DNA from: Strigamia acuminata
Lineage: Eukaryota; Arthropoda; Chilopoda; Geophilomorpha; Linotaeniidae
Direction of reading: 5' to 3'
Assembly: GCA_949358305.1 (NCBI GenBank)
Contig: OX442320.1
Coordinates: 5,286,259 to 5,350,258 of the forward strand
Length of the DNA: 64,000 bases
Positions 44,750-57,600 of this stretch are shown in pieces. Position 1 is the first letter of the stretch; the number at the start of each line of letters is the position of its first letter. Position numbers and translations under genes: made by a program. The notes beneath the pieces are model-generated. The model searched no databases, was not told the origin of the DNA, and was given only the letters and a program-made list of their open reading frames with translations.

Positions 44750-45055
44750 GAGGCAAAAGCCACAACAACACAATAGCAACCGGACGAAAATTCGATTTAT
44801 TAATTTATTTTATCGACATTTAAAAATTTTTTTTACAGTTACTTCGGAAAACCTATGTTACATTAAATTCAAAAAATTGAAAAAAATGCTTATTTTATAC
44901 ACTCAAACAGCACCATCTATTGCCCAATCTCAGAACCCCAGTAAATAATTACGCTAAGGCGTGAAGTTTGAACATTGTGGTAGCAATTTTTCACAGAGTC
45001 CCACTTTTCAATTTGGTGTTATTTACATTAAAAGTTTTAACATTATTTTTTTTGT
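44750..45055. other. 3' flank of kinase copy C
   Basis: Similarity to the 3' flanks of A and B begins near 44896 (CACCATCTATTGCCCAATCT). Before that the sequence is unique AT-rich DNA. Confidence 0.5.
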
Positions 45056-48000
45056 TTAACTTTCTCGTTTCTCTAAGTTTAAGTCTCGTAGTGTTTTCTC
45101 TTTAATTTTGCGATAATGAGCGAAGATATCGTGCGTCATCCTGCATAAAACAAACAAAACAAACATTTACATTAGTGTTTAAAGCCTCTTAATACAGACC
45201 TACTGTTTGGGATCCATAGGCAATTCAGCCATAACATCCGTTTTCATGTTAGCAAACAGATTGCCAAACATAATAATAAAATTCAGACACCAGACCTAAA
45301 AAAATTGATCAATATATCATCGAGTGATCATTGTTGCAGTTTGTTGCTTTACCAATTCAAAATACAAAACTTGTCTGTAAAATTCCTCAAATGCTTCGTC
45401 ATCACAAGTGAGCGAATTCAACTCCGACCATTTATCGAAGTACCATTGTATTATTTCTCGCTTTGAGACTTCCGGTTCCTGGTCTTTTTTTGCATCGGGG
45501 ATGGTTAAGATGTCCTTAACATCTGGATCATCAATCAATCAATCAAGTAACTAAAACAATTTTAATACTTTCTAACCTCCAAAATGCAGAATGCGAATGC
45601 AGTAGGCAACATCATATGCTTGGTACCCAATGTGTGCCAATTCCCAATCAACAAAAGTCATTTGACCTAAAAATAAAATGAAAAGAAAATGAAACAAAAT
45701 GAAATAAAATGCTGTTTGAAAGTGTTTCCACACTTTCAGACTCCTAGCTCTTGTGGAACACCCGCATTCTATTAAAGAATTGTAACAACTAATTAACCGA
45801 ATATTCGCGCTACGGATCAGCTGATAATCTGAACGGTCTGTAAGTGTGACAGCTATACACTACTTAGTGCTAGGGATTAGCATCCTATTGAAATGGGGGC
45901 TTGTTCATATCGTCGCCATTCATTTCGTCGCACTTCATTCTTTTGGCGACCACTACTGGAAGGAGAGTTGGTTAAAAAAACTAGTAAGGTTAGATTCGGG
46001 GGGGTTCAAGGTGGGGCGCTAGCACCCCCTTGTTAGACATTCTTAGGAATACGAGAGGCGGACTCAGCCTAATGCTGGGCGCAGACATACCGCGATTTTG
46101 CTTCGCGATTTCGCGCTGTGAATCGCGCGCAGTGCTACACACATGTAGCTATTTCAGCTCTGCGAATTCAAACTTATGACGTCATTCCACAGCATTCACA
46201 CAGCAACCAAAAATGTTGATGAAATGACGTCATTTCAATCAGCTCACGGGATTGGCTGCGACATGAATCGCGGGCGAAATAGTACTCGGGACAAGTACTA
46301 TTTCGCAAAGTAGATTTCCAACAGGCGCGAAGGAAATGACGTCATCTGGGCATGCGCAATGGCAACGCAATTGCGACGCGACGCGAAATCGCGGTAAGTC
46401 TGCGCCCAGCATAAAAACTGGGGCGACGAAATGAAAGGCAACAAAGTGAAGGGCGACGAAATGAAGTGACTTCATTGAAATGAAGTGACTTCATTGAAAT
46501 GAAGTAATTCTGTCACCTTTGTCTTTGTCTACGACCACATTGCCCGCATGTGCGACACCTTTGCTCAGATTGGATAAATACACAGACAAAATAGTGCAAA
46601 CTTTCAGCTCATTGTTTACATTGTTGGCTGTTTATGGAATGAAATTATTTCAGGATCTCATTCAGCATGACATAACAATCCTTCACATTTAATATTGCAA
46701 CAATCTGTGTGTATCTTATTCATGTGCTCCCCTTGTTAGTGCATCCTATTGAAATGAAATAATTCTGTCACCTTTGTCTTTGTCTATGACCACATTGCCA
46801 GCATGTGCGTCACCGTGACAAAAAACAATGGTCAGCTTGTCAAATTGTTCGCTGTATTTGACTATTTCGCGGAACTCTTTTTGTAGCGTGGTTTTGTCGA
46901 CAAGTCCGGAGTCTTCGGAGTAAACCTTATCCAATATGTTATCGTATCTGTCGAAGAAATTTGATTTGGTATAATCTTCGCCTTCCAGTTTGATCATGTG
47001 GATTTCGGCGAGTTTTTCCACCATTGCCCTAAATAAGTTAATTTTTTAGTGTTTTGAGTTGGTTGCTTTCTTTCAGTTATTTACTTGATGTCAGTCCTAT
47101 CGATTTCCGGTTTGGTTTTCGTGTTTTTGTCAAAGTGAACCATCGGTTTGCCAGGAATGTATCGGTAGCAAAAGCCGTTGCGGAAAACCGCGTGGATGGT
47201 GGAAAAGTAGCCGATTTTGGACAGCTCCTGTTGAACGATCGGAGTTTAATTTGCAGCAATTGTTGTTGTGATTGTGTGACCGCTTGGCCACCCAGGGTGG
47301 CCTGCGTCACTGCCACACACCACCTTACGACCCCAAGGTCACAACTGATTGATTGATTGAATGATTGATTACTCACTTGCACAACTTTGACTTCGAAGTT
47401 TGAATCTACCATTTGGTAATTGTCGAACTCGCCGGTTTCGGTGGCAACAAAGAGTCTTCTTACTCTGACTGTGAATGCGTCGTCAGGATTGTCCTCCATG
47501 TAGACGCATGAGGTCAGGCAGGAGAAACCACCAGACATGGTCTTTTAATTTAAAATAAAATACAAACGAGGAAAAATAGAAAAAATAGATGTGTGAGTAC
47601 AGAATAATGTAAAGCTCTGAATTAACGACCGAGTGTATAATCTTGGCGCCTATTTTGAACTATGAAGATTATTTGAGCCGGGTGTTTGACAAGACCAAAT
47701 CTGAGATGTTTAAGCCAATAAATCTGCAATTTTTACATGAAGTTCTGTGATTTTTGAAACAAAATATTGCAATTCTGCGATTTTTCTCACAAATTCTGCG
47801 ATTTTTCTCGCAAATTCTGCGATTTTTCTCGCAAATTCTGCGATTTTTCTCGCAAATTCTGCGATTTTTCTCGCAAATTCTGCGATTTTTCTCGCAAATT
47901 CTGCGATTTTTCTCGCAAATTCTGCGATTTTTCTCGCAAATTCTGCGATTTTTCTCGCAAATTCTGCGATTTTTCTCGCAAATTCTGCGATTTTTCTCGC

Positions 48001-48368
48001 AAATTCTGCGATTTTTCTCGCAAATTCTGCGATTTTTCTCGCAAATTCTGCGATTTTTCTCGCAAATTCTGCAATTTTTCTCACAAATTCTGCGATTTTT
48101 CTCACAAATTCTGCGATTTTTACAACAAAATTGCAATTTTTGTGACTCCTAGCTCGTAATTAATCCCGGACGTTTGAATGGGCACAGGCCACAATTAGGA
48201 GCTTTACGGTAAATAAATAAAAAATACTAATAAAACATTAAAAAAAATTACCTTGACGATTATTTTGTCTCGACTCCATTCAGGCTTCACCGCTTTAAAC
48301 AAATCCTTAATATCATCCTCAGCCGAAGCGATATTAACCATAAACTCAGGAAGATGCACAGTCCCCAT
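45056..48368 (-). CDS. Choline/ethanolamine kinase-like protein, copy C, likely parental (8 exons)
   Basis: Exons are 48368-48252, 47541-47377, 47227-47085, 47028-46772, 45666-45577, 45522-45353, 45295-45204 and 45140-45056. They total 1119 nt, in frame, giving 372 residues. The ATG is only 259 bp below the MARS1 stop on the same strand, and this linkage is copied in part upstream of copy A; hence C is taken as the parental locus. The catalytic loop reads HGDAHAGN and the metal site TFVDWE. C-terminal MTHDIFAHYRKIKEKTLRDL follows the CA|GTAGGT junction. Exon 6 is the most diverged from A and B. Intron 1 contains a TIR element holding the 21-bp array; intron 4 contains nested elements and a partial repeat of exon 4. 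Confidence 0.87.
45913..46470. mobile_element. Composite TIR element in copy C intron 4
   Basis: CGTCGCCATTCATTTCGTCG at the left is mirrored imperfectly by CGACGAAATGAAAGGCAACA near 46432. An inner element (46073-46411) sits inside it. AGTAAGGTTAGATTCG and ATTCTTAGGAA link it to the foldback at 43943. Confidence 0.6.
46073..46411. mobile_element. PIF/Harbinger-like MITE nested in copy C intron 4
   Basis: The TIRs TGCTGGGCGCAGAC and GTCTGCGCCCAGCA are perfect, and TAA flanks both ends, as expected for Harbinger-type 3-bp target duplications. ACCGCGATTT and AAATCGCGGT extend the TIR. It is about 340 bp with no transposase. Confidence 0.7.
46498..46558 (-). pseudogene. Partial duplicate of kinase exon 4 (copy C)
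   Basis: ATTCTGTCACCTTTGTCTTT and the following 35 bp repeat the 3' end of exon 4 plus its donor (46765-46820), then break into intron sequence. It is a short out-of-place exon end with a usable donor but no acceptor. Confidence 0.75.
47608..48211. mobile_element. TIR element in copy C intron 1 that carries the 21-bp array
   Basis: TGTAAAGCTCTGAATTA at the left is mirrored by CAATTAGGAGCTTTACGG at the right, flanked by TA. The interior is mostly the 21-bp array (47766-48124). The corresponding introns of A and B hold a related array without these ends. Confidence 0.65.
47766..48124. repeat. 21-bp minisatellite, about 17 copies, in copy C intron 1
   Basis: The unit contains TTCTGCGATTTTTCTCGCAA. 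It aligns without gaps to the copy A/B unit (TCTGC-ATTTTT core and final AAA shared) but differs at about six positions. Edge units are intermediate (TCACAAATTCTGCGATTTTT). Frames of about 130 codons through it on both strands are artefacts. Confidence 0.96.
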
Positions 48369-48537
48369 CCTAACAACACAACACTAAACTAACAAGTGTC
48401 CAAAACCACTCGCACGACCTTTATCAACAATTATCTCACCCAAATCTCAAAATTATCTCGCAACAACAATACCTTTTGTGCAATCCAACGACATTACAAC
48501 ATATCCGTCACATGCGAGATAACGAGTCAATAAATCA

Positions 48538-48543
48538 TTTATT
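48538..48543 (-). terminator. Candidate MARS1 polyadenylation signal
   Basis: AATAAA on the minus strand, about 85 bp below the MARS1 stop and about 170 bp above the copy C ATG. Confidence 0.5.
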
Positions 48544-48627
48544 TGATGGAAAAAAACCCAATTCAACGCAAAACTAATTTAATTCAACCTCTTTTACATC
48601 TCCCAGGTTATGCAGGAAGTAACCAAT

Positions 48628-51600
48628 TCAACTGACTAACTGCGCGCCGCCACCAACCACGACCTGCAGTTGGCGTTTTAGGTTTAATAGTTTGGCCACC
48701 TCCTCGTCGATTTTCTTTTTGTCGCTTTTGACGGCTTTCAGTTGGCGGACCACGTTGCCCTGAAATTAGACAAATTATTTGTATTCATCTGGTCAAATAG
48801 AAAGCGGCATGCCCATTCAACACGGTTCTAAATTGATCAAAACGACTAAAATAAACGTCTAAATTGAACAAAACGACTAAAATAAATGTCCAAATTAAAC
48901 AAAACGACTAAAATAAATGTCTAAATTGAACAAAACGACTAAAATACCGTATATCCTCGCGTATAATGCGGCCCCCCCATTTTTGGCGCCATTTTTGCAA
49001 ATAAGTGGTGTATGCGCGTATAATGCGAATTAACATTTGTGTACCACAATACTGCAAAATGTGGTTAGAAAAGTTTTATTTATTTAACCCTTCCAACCCG
49101 AAAGAATTGGCTTCCCATCTCTCCCTAAGATGGGCATTATATGACCCAGATTCTGCGCATGCGCAAAATCCGGGTCTTAAAGATTTCCGAAGGAATTTGG
49201 CCAACACGTGTGTTTTTGACAACAACAAAGATGGCCGCCGCGACACCTGGTGGCAATGGTTGACATTAGCGGAGCCTGCTGATGATCATGATTTATGTCC
49301 TTTGGACTCCTAAGATGGGTCTTTTTTGACCCAGTTAAACTTTGAGTTCAAATTATAGAAAAACTTAAAAAATTAAAAAAGTTTCAACTGTGGTATAGTG
49401 TCTAGTGATGTTTCAAAGGAATAGTCAGCAAAAATCAGAGAGAAAAAAAAATTATTTCTTATAAAAATAATGATTTTTTTAAAACAGGGTCACAAAATGA
49501 CCCATCTCAGGGTTGGAAGGGTTAAAAAGAAACTTTAAAATCAAAAAAATTTTTCCTCCTTGCTTATGTTTCGATGATGGATTGCTGGATTGTTGCATTA
49601 TTTGGATTGTCAGTTGGTCGTATTGTGTGTTGTAAACGGGATAAACAAAGTTATATACGTACGAATTACGCACGTAGTCCATACGTTACGTATACGTCAA
49701 TTTTTTTATTATTTTTTTTATTATGCGCGTATAGTGCGACCCCCCCAATTCGAGGTCCAAAATTCGCAATAAATATTTCGCACTATACGCGAGGTTATAC
49801 GGTAAATGTCTAAATTGAACAAAACGACTAAAATAAATGTCTAGATTGAACAAAACGACTAAAATAAATGTCTAAATTGATCAAAACGACCAAAATAAAT
49901 GTCCAAATTGTACAAAACGACTAAAATAAATGTCCAAATTGATCAAAACGACGTCAGAAAAGAGATTTTCGAAAGTATTTTAGGTTCTTTCAATAGTACA
50001 CCCGCGTTGTATTAGAGCATTTGGGGTTTTCGAGTGTCATTTACTTGGCTTGCGATGGCTTCTTTGAGTTCGTCGGGAGTTAGTTTTTGGAGGCAGTTTA
50101 GAATGTGGTTGTCTGGGATGATGGAGTTGGCGATCTGGAAAATGTGTTTGTTTTGTTTAGTTAGGATTGGTTGGGTTTTTGGTTTGGCGGTTTCTGATTC
50201 TACTTTTCTTTCGGGTGGTACGGGCGGTGTTGTTTCTCGGCTTGCGGATTTGCCGGCAAACTGCTTTTTTAGTTCTTCGATTCGTTGCGTTTCGAGTTTT
50301 TGGAAAAGAGGAACCGGCTGAAATCGTAGAAAAATACATAAAAATCAACGTAAAATCAACAGAAATCAATAAAAATCAACAGAGATCAATAAAAATCAAC
50401 ATAAATCAATAAAAATCAACAGAAATCTACATAAAATCAATAAAAATCAACATAAAATCCATAAAAATCAACATAAAATCCATAAAAATCAACAGAAATC
50501 AACAGAAATCAATAAAAATCAACATCATATCAATAAATCAACATGATATCAATAAATCAACATGATATCAATAAATCAACATGATATCAATAAATCAACA
50601 TGATATCAATAAATCAACACAAATTCAACAAAATCAACATAACCAACATAAAATCCACAAAAATCAACATTTTTAAAAATCCTTTTATATGAAATTAAAG
50701 TTCATGTTACCTTTCCAATTTTGTGCCCGGTTGGTAAATAACACACAATGGACGTCAAGAGAACATTGCACTCAACAGGCGCTGCCAATTGCTCCTGAAT
50801 AGTCCTACTCATCTTGGGCATGTACGGTTGAATCATTACCGACAACAAACAAGCGATGTTTGCGCACAACCCGATCACAGACCCAGCTCGACTCCTAGAA
50901 AACAAAATGACAATTTAATTCCAAACCAAACACTAATTTCCACCATTTACTTCTCTTCCGCATCGCCTTTTATCAAAACCCACGGTTTAGCGTTCTGGAT
51001 TAACTGGTTCCCACGACGAGATATGTTCAAAATATTCCGCACAGCTTCGCGCAACCTAAAACAAATTAAATTAACGTGCTTCTTCGTTATTTTCACGTGT
51101 ATTCCAAAATCAAAACGTTAAAACATGGTTTTTCTTGATTTTATAACGTTAAGATATCGTTTTTCTTGATTTTATAACGTTAAAATATCGTTTTTCTTGA
51201 TTTTATAACGTTAAAATATCGTTTTTCTTGATTTTATAACGTTAAAATATCGTTTTTCTTAATTTTATAACGTTAAAATATCGTTTTTCTTAATTTTATA
51301 ACGTTAAAATATCGTTTTTCTTAATTTTATAACGTTAAAATATCGTTTTTCTTAATTTTATAACGTTAAAATATCGTTTTGCCTGATTTTGTAACGTTAA
51401 AATATCGTTTTTATTAAATTTGTAACGTTAGAATATCGTTTTTATTGATTTTGTAACGTTAAAATATCGTTTTTATTGATTTTACAACGTTAAAATATCG
51501 TTTTTAATGATTTTGTAACGTTAAAATATCGTTTTTTATTTTAAAACGCTAAAATATCGATTTTCCTGATTTTGTAACGTTAAAATATCGTTTTTCTTGA

Positions 51601-54600
51601 TTTTGTAACGTTAAAATAGTTTTTCCTGATTTTGTAACGTTAAAATATCGTTTTCTGTTATTTTTAACGTTTTTCTTACTTTGCTCGTTCCAATGCGTCC
51701 AAATATGCGTTCAGTTGATGCGTGGCAGAAGCTAGGAATATCTTATCGTCTTCGTTTAACGTAATTTCCGGAACGATTCCGTCGAAATTGTTGTATAAAA
51801 ATGTTAGACAGCGGTTGATAAAGTTTCCTAAATTGTTCAGCAACTCGGAATTGTTCTTCAGCATCAAATCGGACCAGCAGAAGGCGCTGTCTTGAGATTC
51901 GGGACGCGTGTAGAGCAAGTAGAAGCGCCAGATGTCGGCGGCGATGCCCACATCTTTGGCCTCGTCACCGAAAACGCCGACGCCGCGACTTTTCGAGAAT
52001 TTACCATCTTCGTAATTTAAGTACTCTAAACAAATACAAATGTCAAAAGAAATAAATATTTGGATAAAAATGGAGTCGTGAGATAACCATCTGAGCCAAT
52101 TATACGGTTTTGGGTTCAAAAATGGCGATATTGGCCATTTTTGCACGTAAAAACGGCGCTTATGACCACTTTTATACTTACAAATGGCATTTTTGACCAC
52201 TATTTCACCTCATTGACCATATTTGTTCACTTTGGTCAATTTTTCACAAAATTTACGTTTTTGTTCCTTTTTGTACTCCAAAAATGGCATTTATACGCAA
52301 TTTTACATGTAGAAATATCGTTTTTGGCAGTTTTTACGCGTAAAAATGGCATTCTTATGCAATTTTACATACAAAAATAACGTTTTTGGCAGTTTTACGC
52401 GTAAAAATGGCACTTTACGCAATTTTACATACAAAAATAACGTTTTCGGCAGTTTTTACGCGTAAAAATGGCACTTTACGCAATTTTACATACACAAATA
52501 ACGTTTTTAGCAGTTTTTACGCGTAAAAATGTGCTTTATGGCAGTTTTCACACGTAAAAATGGTGATATTTGGCTGTTTTGACACAAAAACTGCATTTTT
52601 AGCAGTTTTTACAGCGTTTTCGAAAGATTTTACGCATAAAAATACATTTTTTGCGCACTAAATGCTGAATTATGCATCTAAACACTCAAAACGTGCAATG
52701 ACCTGTTTAAAACAGATAATTTTATAGAAATAGCACTTTTTTTTCGTCCGTAAATTAGCGAAATGATGAAAACATCAAATTACCGGTGGCAATTAAATGA
52801 TTAACGATCGTGTAGTTGTCGTCGGCACCGATTTCAGTGCAGGGGAAAATGAGTCCGTGGAAAGGGACATTATCCTTGGCCATAAACTGGTAAAGTTGCA
52901 CTTGATTCGGGTTCTTCCACCATTTTTCCCAATCGGCCGTGTAGTTGGCTGTGATGGACAAATAGCCGATGGGAGCGTCGAACCAGACGTAAAAGACCTT
53001 AAACGAGATATTGCGTTAGTTTAGGGGTTGAGATTTGGTCGGGGAATGGAGAACTTTGTCAGTGAATCCTTCTAGCGGGACTGGGGTGCCCCACTTCAAG
53101 TCTCGGGTGATGCAGCGCGGCTTTAGGCCTTCTTTCAGCCACGAGTTGGTTATCATTTTGGCGTTTGTCGTCCAGATGCCGGTTTCCGAGGATTTTTCGA
53201 ACCACTTTTGAAGTTTGTCTTCGAGCTGAAAACGTGGGAATGGATGGGAAATTATTTAAATGTTGTGAGACGAATTGGATTGTAAAAGTTGCAAAATTTA
53301 AGTTTTGAAATTGATAAATTTGATTAAAAATCGAAAATTTTGATCAAAAATCGCAAAATTTGACCAAAAATCGCATAATTTTGGTGAAAAAATCGCAAAA
53401 TTTGACCAAAAATCGCATAATTTTAGTGAAAAATAGCAAAATTTGATCAAAAATCGCAAAAATTTTATCAAAAATCGCAAAATTTAGATCAAAAATCACA
53501 AAATTTGACCAAAAATGGCAAAATTTAGATCAAAAATCGCAAAATTTGACCAAAAATCGTAAAATTTAACCAAAAATCGCAAAATTTAACCAAAAATCGC
53601 AAAATTTAACCAAAAATCGCAAAATTTAACCAAAAATCGCAAAATTTTGATTAAAAAAAATCGCAGAATTTGGTGAAAATCGCAAATTTGCATGAAAAAC
53701 AGCAAAATGGTGGTCAGAATTTGCAAAATTTCAACCAAAAAAAATCACATAAATTATAAACTCTAAGCAACCAACCTGAGGTAAATTAATAAAGAGATGA
53801 TTCGAACTCTTAATGACTGGCTGCGTGAGACACAATTTACAGCGCGGATTCTTCAACTCGATCGCATTGATCAGCTTCCCGCACGCATCGCACTGATCCC
53901 CGCGCGCGTCCTCGTAACCGCACAACGGACACGTCCCTTCCACGAACCGATCCGCCAAAAACCGATTGCAATTCTCGCACAACAACTGATTCGTACTGTC
54001 CTCAATCAAGTGCCCGTTGCGGTGCAAACGCCAAAATATCTCCTGCGAAATGCTAGAAAAAATTCAACAAAAATTAAAATAAATTCAAAAGAATTCTAAA
54101 AATTTCAAAAATTCTAAAAAATTAAAATAAAATTCTAAGAAATCAAAAAATTCAAAAATATAATTTTTATTTTTACTCGGTTTGGTGCTGCGTCGTCGTC
54201 CGGCCGAAATAATCGAAGGAGATTTCAAACCAGTCGTAGATTTCACTGTGTAATTTATGATATTTATCGCAGATTTCTTTGGGTGTGAGTCCTTCCTCGA
54301 TGGCTTTTGTTTCGGTCGCCGTTCCGTATTCGTCGGTGCCACATATGTATAACGTGTTGTAGTTCCGTAAGCGGCAATACCTATTGAGGAAAATGATTAT
54401 GTTGAATTAATTTAATGATTGTTTTTGTGGAAATTAGACCTTGCGAACGCATCAGCGCTCAAAACGCAACCGATGATGTTTCCTAAGTGAGGCACGTTGT
54501 TGACGTAGGGTAAAGCGCTCGTTATTAAGATGTTTTTAACGCCTTCTTGAGGTAGACTAAAATCAAAACAATTTTTAGGAAAAAGTTATATTTTTTAAGA

Positions 54601-57600
54601 TAAAAAAAAATTTTTTAAGGCAAAAGTTTTTTAAAAAAATTGAATTTTTCGAGCAAAAATTGCATTTTCGGAGGAAAAATTGCATTTTCCGAGCAAAAAA
54701 TTGCATTTATCAAGCAAAAAATTGCATTTATCAAGCAAAAAATTGCATTTATCAGGCAAAAAATTAAATTTTTCGAGCAAAAATTAAATTTTTCGAGCAA
54801 AAAATAAATTTTTCGAGAAAAAAATAAATTTTCCGAGCAAAAAATTGCATTTATCAAGCAAAAAATGCATTTTTCGAGCAAAATTTGGATTTTTCGAGCA
54901 AAAATTTGGACTTTTCGAGCAAAAATTTGGACTTTTAGAGCAAAATTTGCATTTTTCGAGCAAAAATTGCTTTTTACAACCAAAAATCTCATGCAAAAAC
55001 TCGAATTTTTAGAATTCCAAACTAACACAGGATGTACGATTTCCCTCGGCAGCGGCGCGTTTAGTCGCCCATGCAACCACGATTCATAAACAGCGGAAAT
55101 CTCTTCAACCGAAAACGTCAAATCGTGATCTTCTTCAACCCCTTCCGAAACCCTCTTCTCGCTCGACGACTGCCTCGTCACCCCCTTACTCTCCTCACAC
55201 GACATCTTAACAACAACTTCCTTCGGTAAAAGCGGCAAAGGAATCGAAAAAACAGATCTCTACACAAAAAAAACAATAAATTCAAACAATCTAACACTTA
55301 AATCCACCAAAAACCTTAAAAATCTCCGTATATCTTCCCTTAAAAATCGTCTCGAGGGTCGATTTAAAGCTTTCTAGCGCCGACAGACAATTAAACCACC
55401 TCTGGATGTTGTCGTAACCCTTTAAATACGCTGCAAATACAAACAAATCGTTAGATTTACGTTAATTACCGAATATTTTGTGTATTTCTTACACTCCGCG
55501 AGCTTTTTGTCCGTTAGAAAAGGGTAAATCGTGCTCCAGATGACGATGTCCGCTTGCGACACTTCGTTTAGGTGTAGGAAATTCTTGGACGAAATGGCGT
55601 CGTCGAGTGTTTGTAAACATTTCGAGAATCCATCCGATATTGCGGAATCGATCTTCGTGCCGTGGTAAAGGTTTGACAGTATTTTGATCGAGTAGGGCTG
55701 GTTGGAGAGAGCGAGAAAGAAATTAGTTGGTTTGGTTAGGTTTTGTTGGCGAGGTGAGATGTTGATTTTTACTTCTAGATACGAACTTTCCCATTCTAGT
55801 AAACCGTCGATTTTTATGTCGTCGAAGTTTTCGTTTTTCTTCATCATTAAATAACTGAAAAGAGGGGAAATGGGACATTTATGCAACAAAACGACGCAAT
55901 TTGCATTGAATAATGCATTTTTTAACCGGTATAAAAGCATTTTTCTCGTATATATGCATTTTATAACAGTAAAATTGCATTTTTTAGCAGTAAAATTGCA
56001 TTTTTTAGCAGTGTAAGCGTATTTTTAACCAGTATAAAAACATTTTTCTCGTATAAATGCATTTCATAACAGTGAAAATGCATTTTTGTACTGGTTAGCA
56101 TTTTTTACCAGTGTAAAAGCATTTTTTACCCGTGTAAAAGCATTTTTTACCGGTGTAAAAGCATTTTTTACCGGTGTAAAAGCATTTTTTACCGGTGTAA
56201 AAGCATTTTTTACCGGTGTAAAAGCATTTTTTACCGGTGTAAAAGCATTTTTTACCGGTGTAAAAGCATTTTTTACCGGTGTAAAAGCATTTTTTACCGG
56301 TGTAAAAGCATTTTTTACCGGTGTAAAAGCATTTTTTACCAGTGAAAATGCCTTTTACCCGCTATAATGCATTTTACAGTAGTTTAAATACATCTTTTAC
56401 CAGTGTAAATGCATTTTTAACCAATGTGAATGCATTTTTTACCCCTTTTAATGCATTTTCAACAGTGGAAATGCATCTTTTACCAGTATAAAAGCATTTT
56501 TTACCAGTATGAAAGCTTTTTTACCACTATAAAACCATTTTGTACCAGTATAAAACCATTTTGTACCAGTATAAAACCATTTTGTACCAGTATAAAACCA
56601 TTTTGTACCAGTATAAAACCATTTTGTACCAGTATAAAACCATTTTGTACCAGTATAAAACCATTTTGTACCAGTATAAAACCATTTTGTACCAGTATAA
56701 AACCATTTTGTACCAGTATAAAACCATTTTGTACCAGTATAAAACCATTTTGTACCAGTATAAAACCATTTTGTACCAGTATAAAACCATTTTGTACCAG
56801 TATAAAACCATTTTGTACCAGTATAAAACCATTTTGTACCAGTATAAAACCATTTTGTACCAGTATAAAACCATTTTGTACCAGTATAAAACCAATTTGT
56901 ACCAGTATAAAACCATTTTGTACCAGTATAAAACCATTTTGTACCAGTATAAGCATTTTTTACCAGTACAAATGCATTTTAACCAATAACAATACAGTAG
57001 AGCGTCGATTATCCGAACTAATCGGAGACATGAGTGTTCATAAAACCGGTCCTTATGTTTACACATAGAGTGTAAACAAAAAAAGGGATAAAATAGACTA
57101 AAAATCGACTGAAAAATCGATAAAAAACCGGTTAAATTGCTCGTTGGTATGACCGACGTTCGGGTAATCGACACTCTACTCTATGTTAAATACATACCTG
57201 CATATAATATTCGGTGAAAACAAGACGGAACCATCATCCAACTCCAACAGTGGTGGATTGGTGAAAATTAAATAAGCATCAACTGTCAAAAAACGAACAA
57301 AATGCCAAATTACATCATCAAACTGCAATCATTTATATTTAAAAATAAAATATCAAAAAAATCAGAGAAAAAATGAAAAAAATCAGCTATAAATAAATCT
57401 TATCAGCTCAAAACGCGAAATGTATCTTTTCCGTGTTAATTAGATATCGTTTTACTCAAACAAATGGCAAATTAAGACGACCGCGATCGGGTTTTGCGAT
57501 CGCAATCTGCTCGCTATTTACCATCGGTTTTGCGCTGCGTGATTTGGACGTGATTTAAGTTGAGTACGCGCAGTGCTAAGAGCGGTTTCAAGCTCAGGTA

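Larger units (their letters stand above)
48790..50027. mobile_element. Outer TIR element with 31-bp array, filling MARS1 intron 15
   Basis: 31-bp units (AACAAAACGACTAAAATAAA core) flank both sides of an insertion at 48945-49804. The right end (TTCAATAGTACACCCGCGTT, TATTAGAGCATTTGG) matches that of the element at 18925-19252. The left end is less clear. With the nested insertions it accounts for nearly all of the intron 48760-50044. Confidence 0.6.

Noticed and set aside
47669-48152. Repetitive frames of about 130-155 codons on both strands
   Set aside because: Products of the copy C 21-bp array.
54615-55026. Extension of MARS1 exon 6 as a single long exon
   Set aside because: The open frame runs into a 21-bp array; a GTTAGT donor at 55026 joins in phase to the HLGN exon, matching the family.
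56430-57174. Repetitive 150-215 codon frames on both strands
   Set aside because: Products of the 21-bp array in MARS1 intron 2; flanked by true MARS1 exons.
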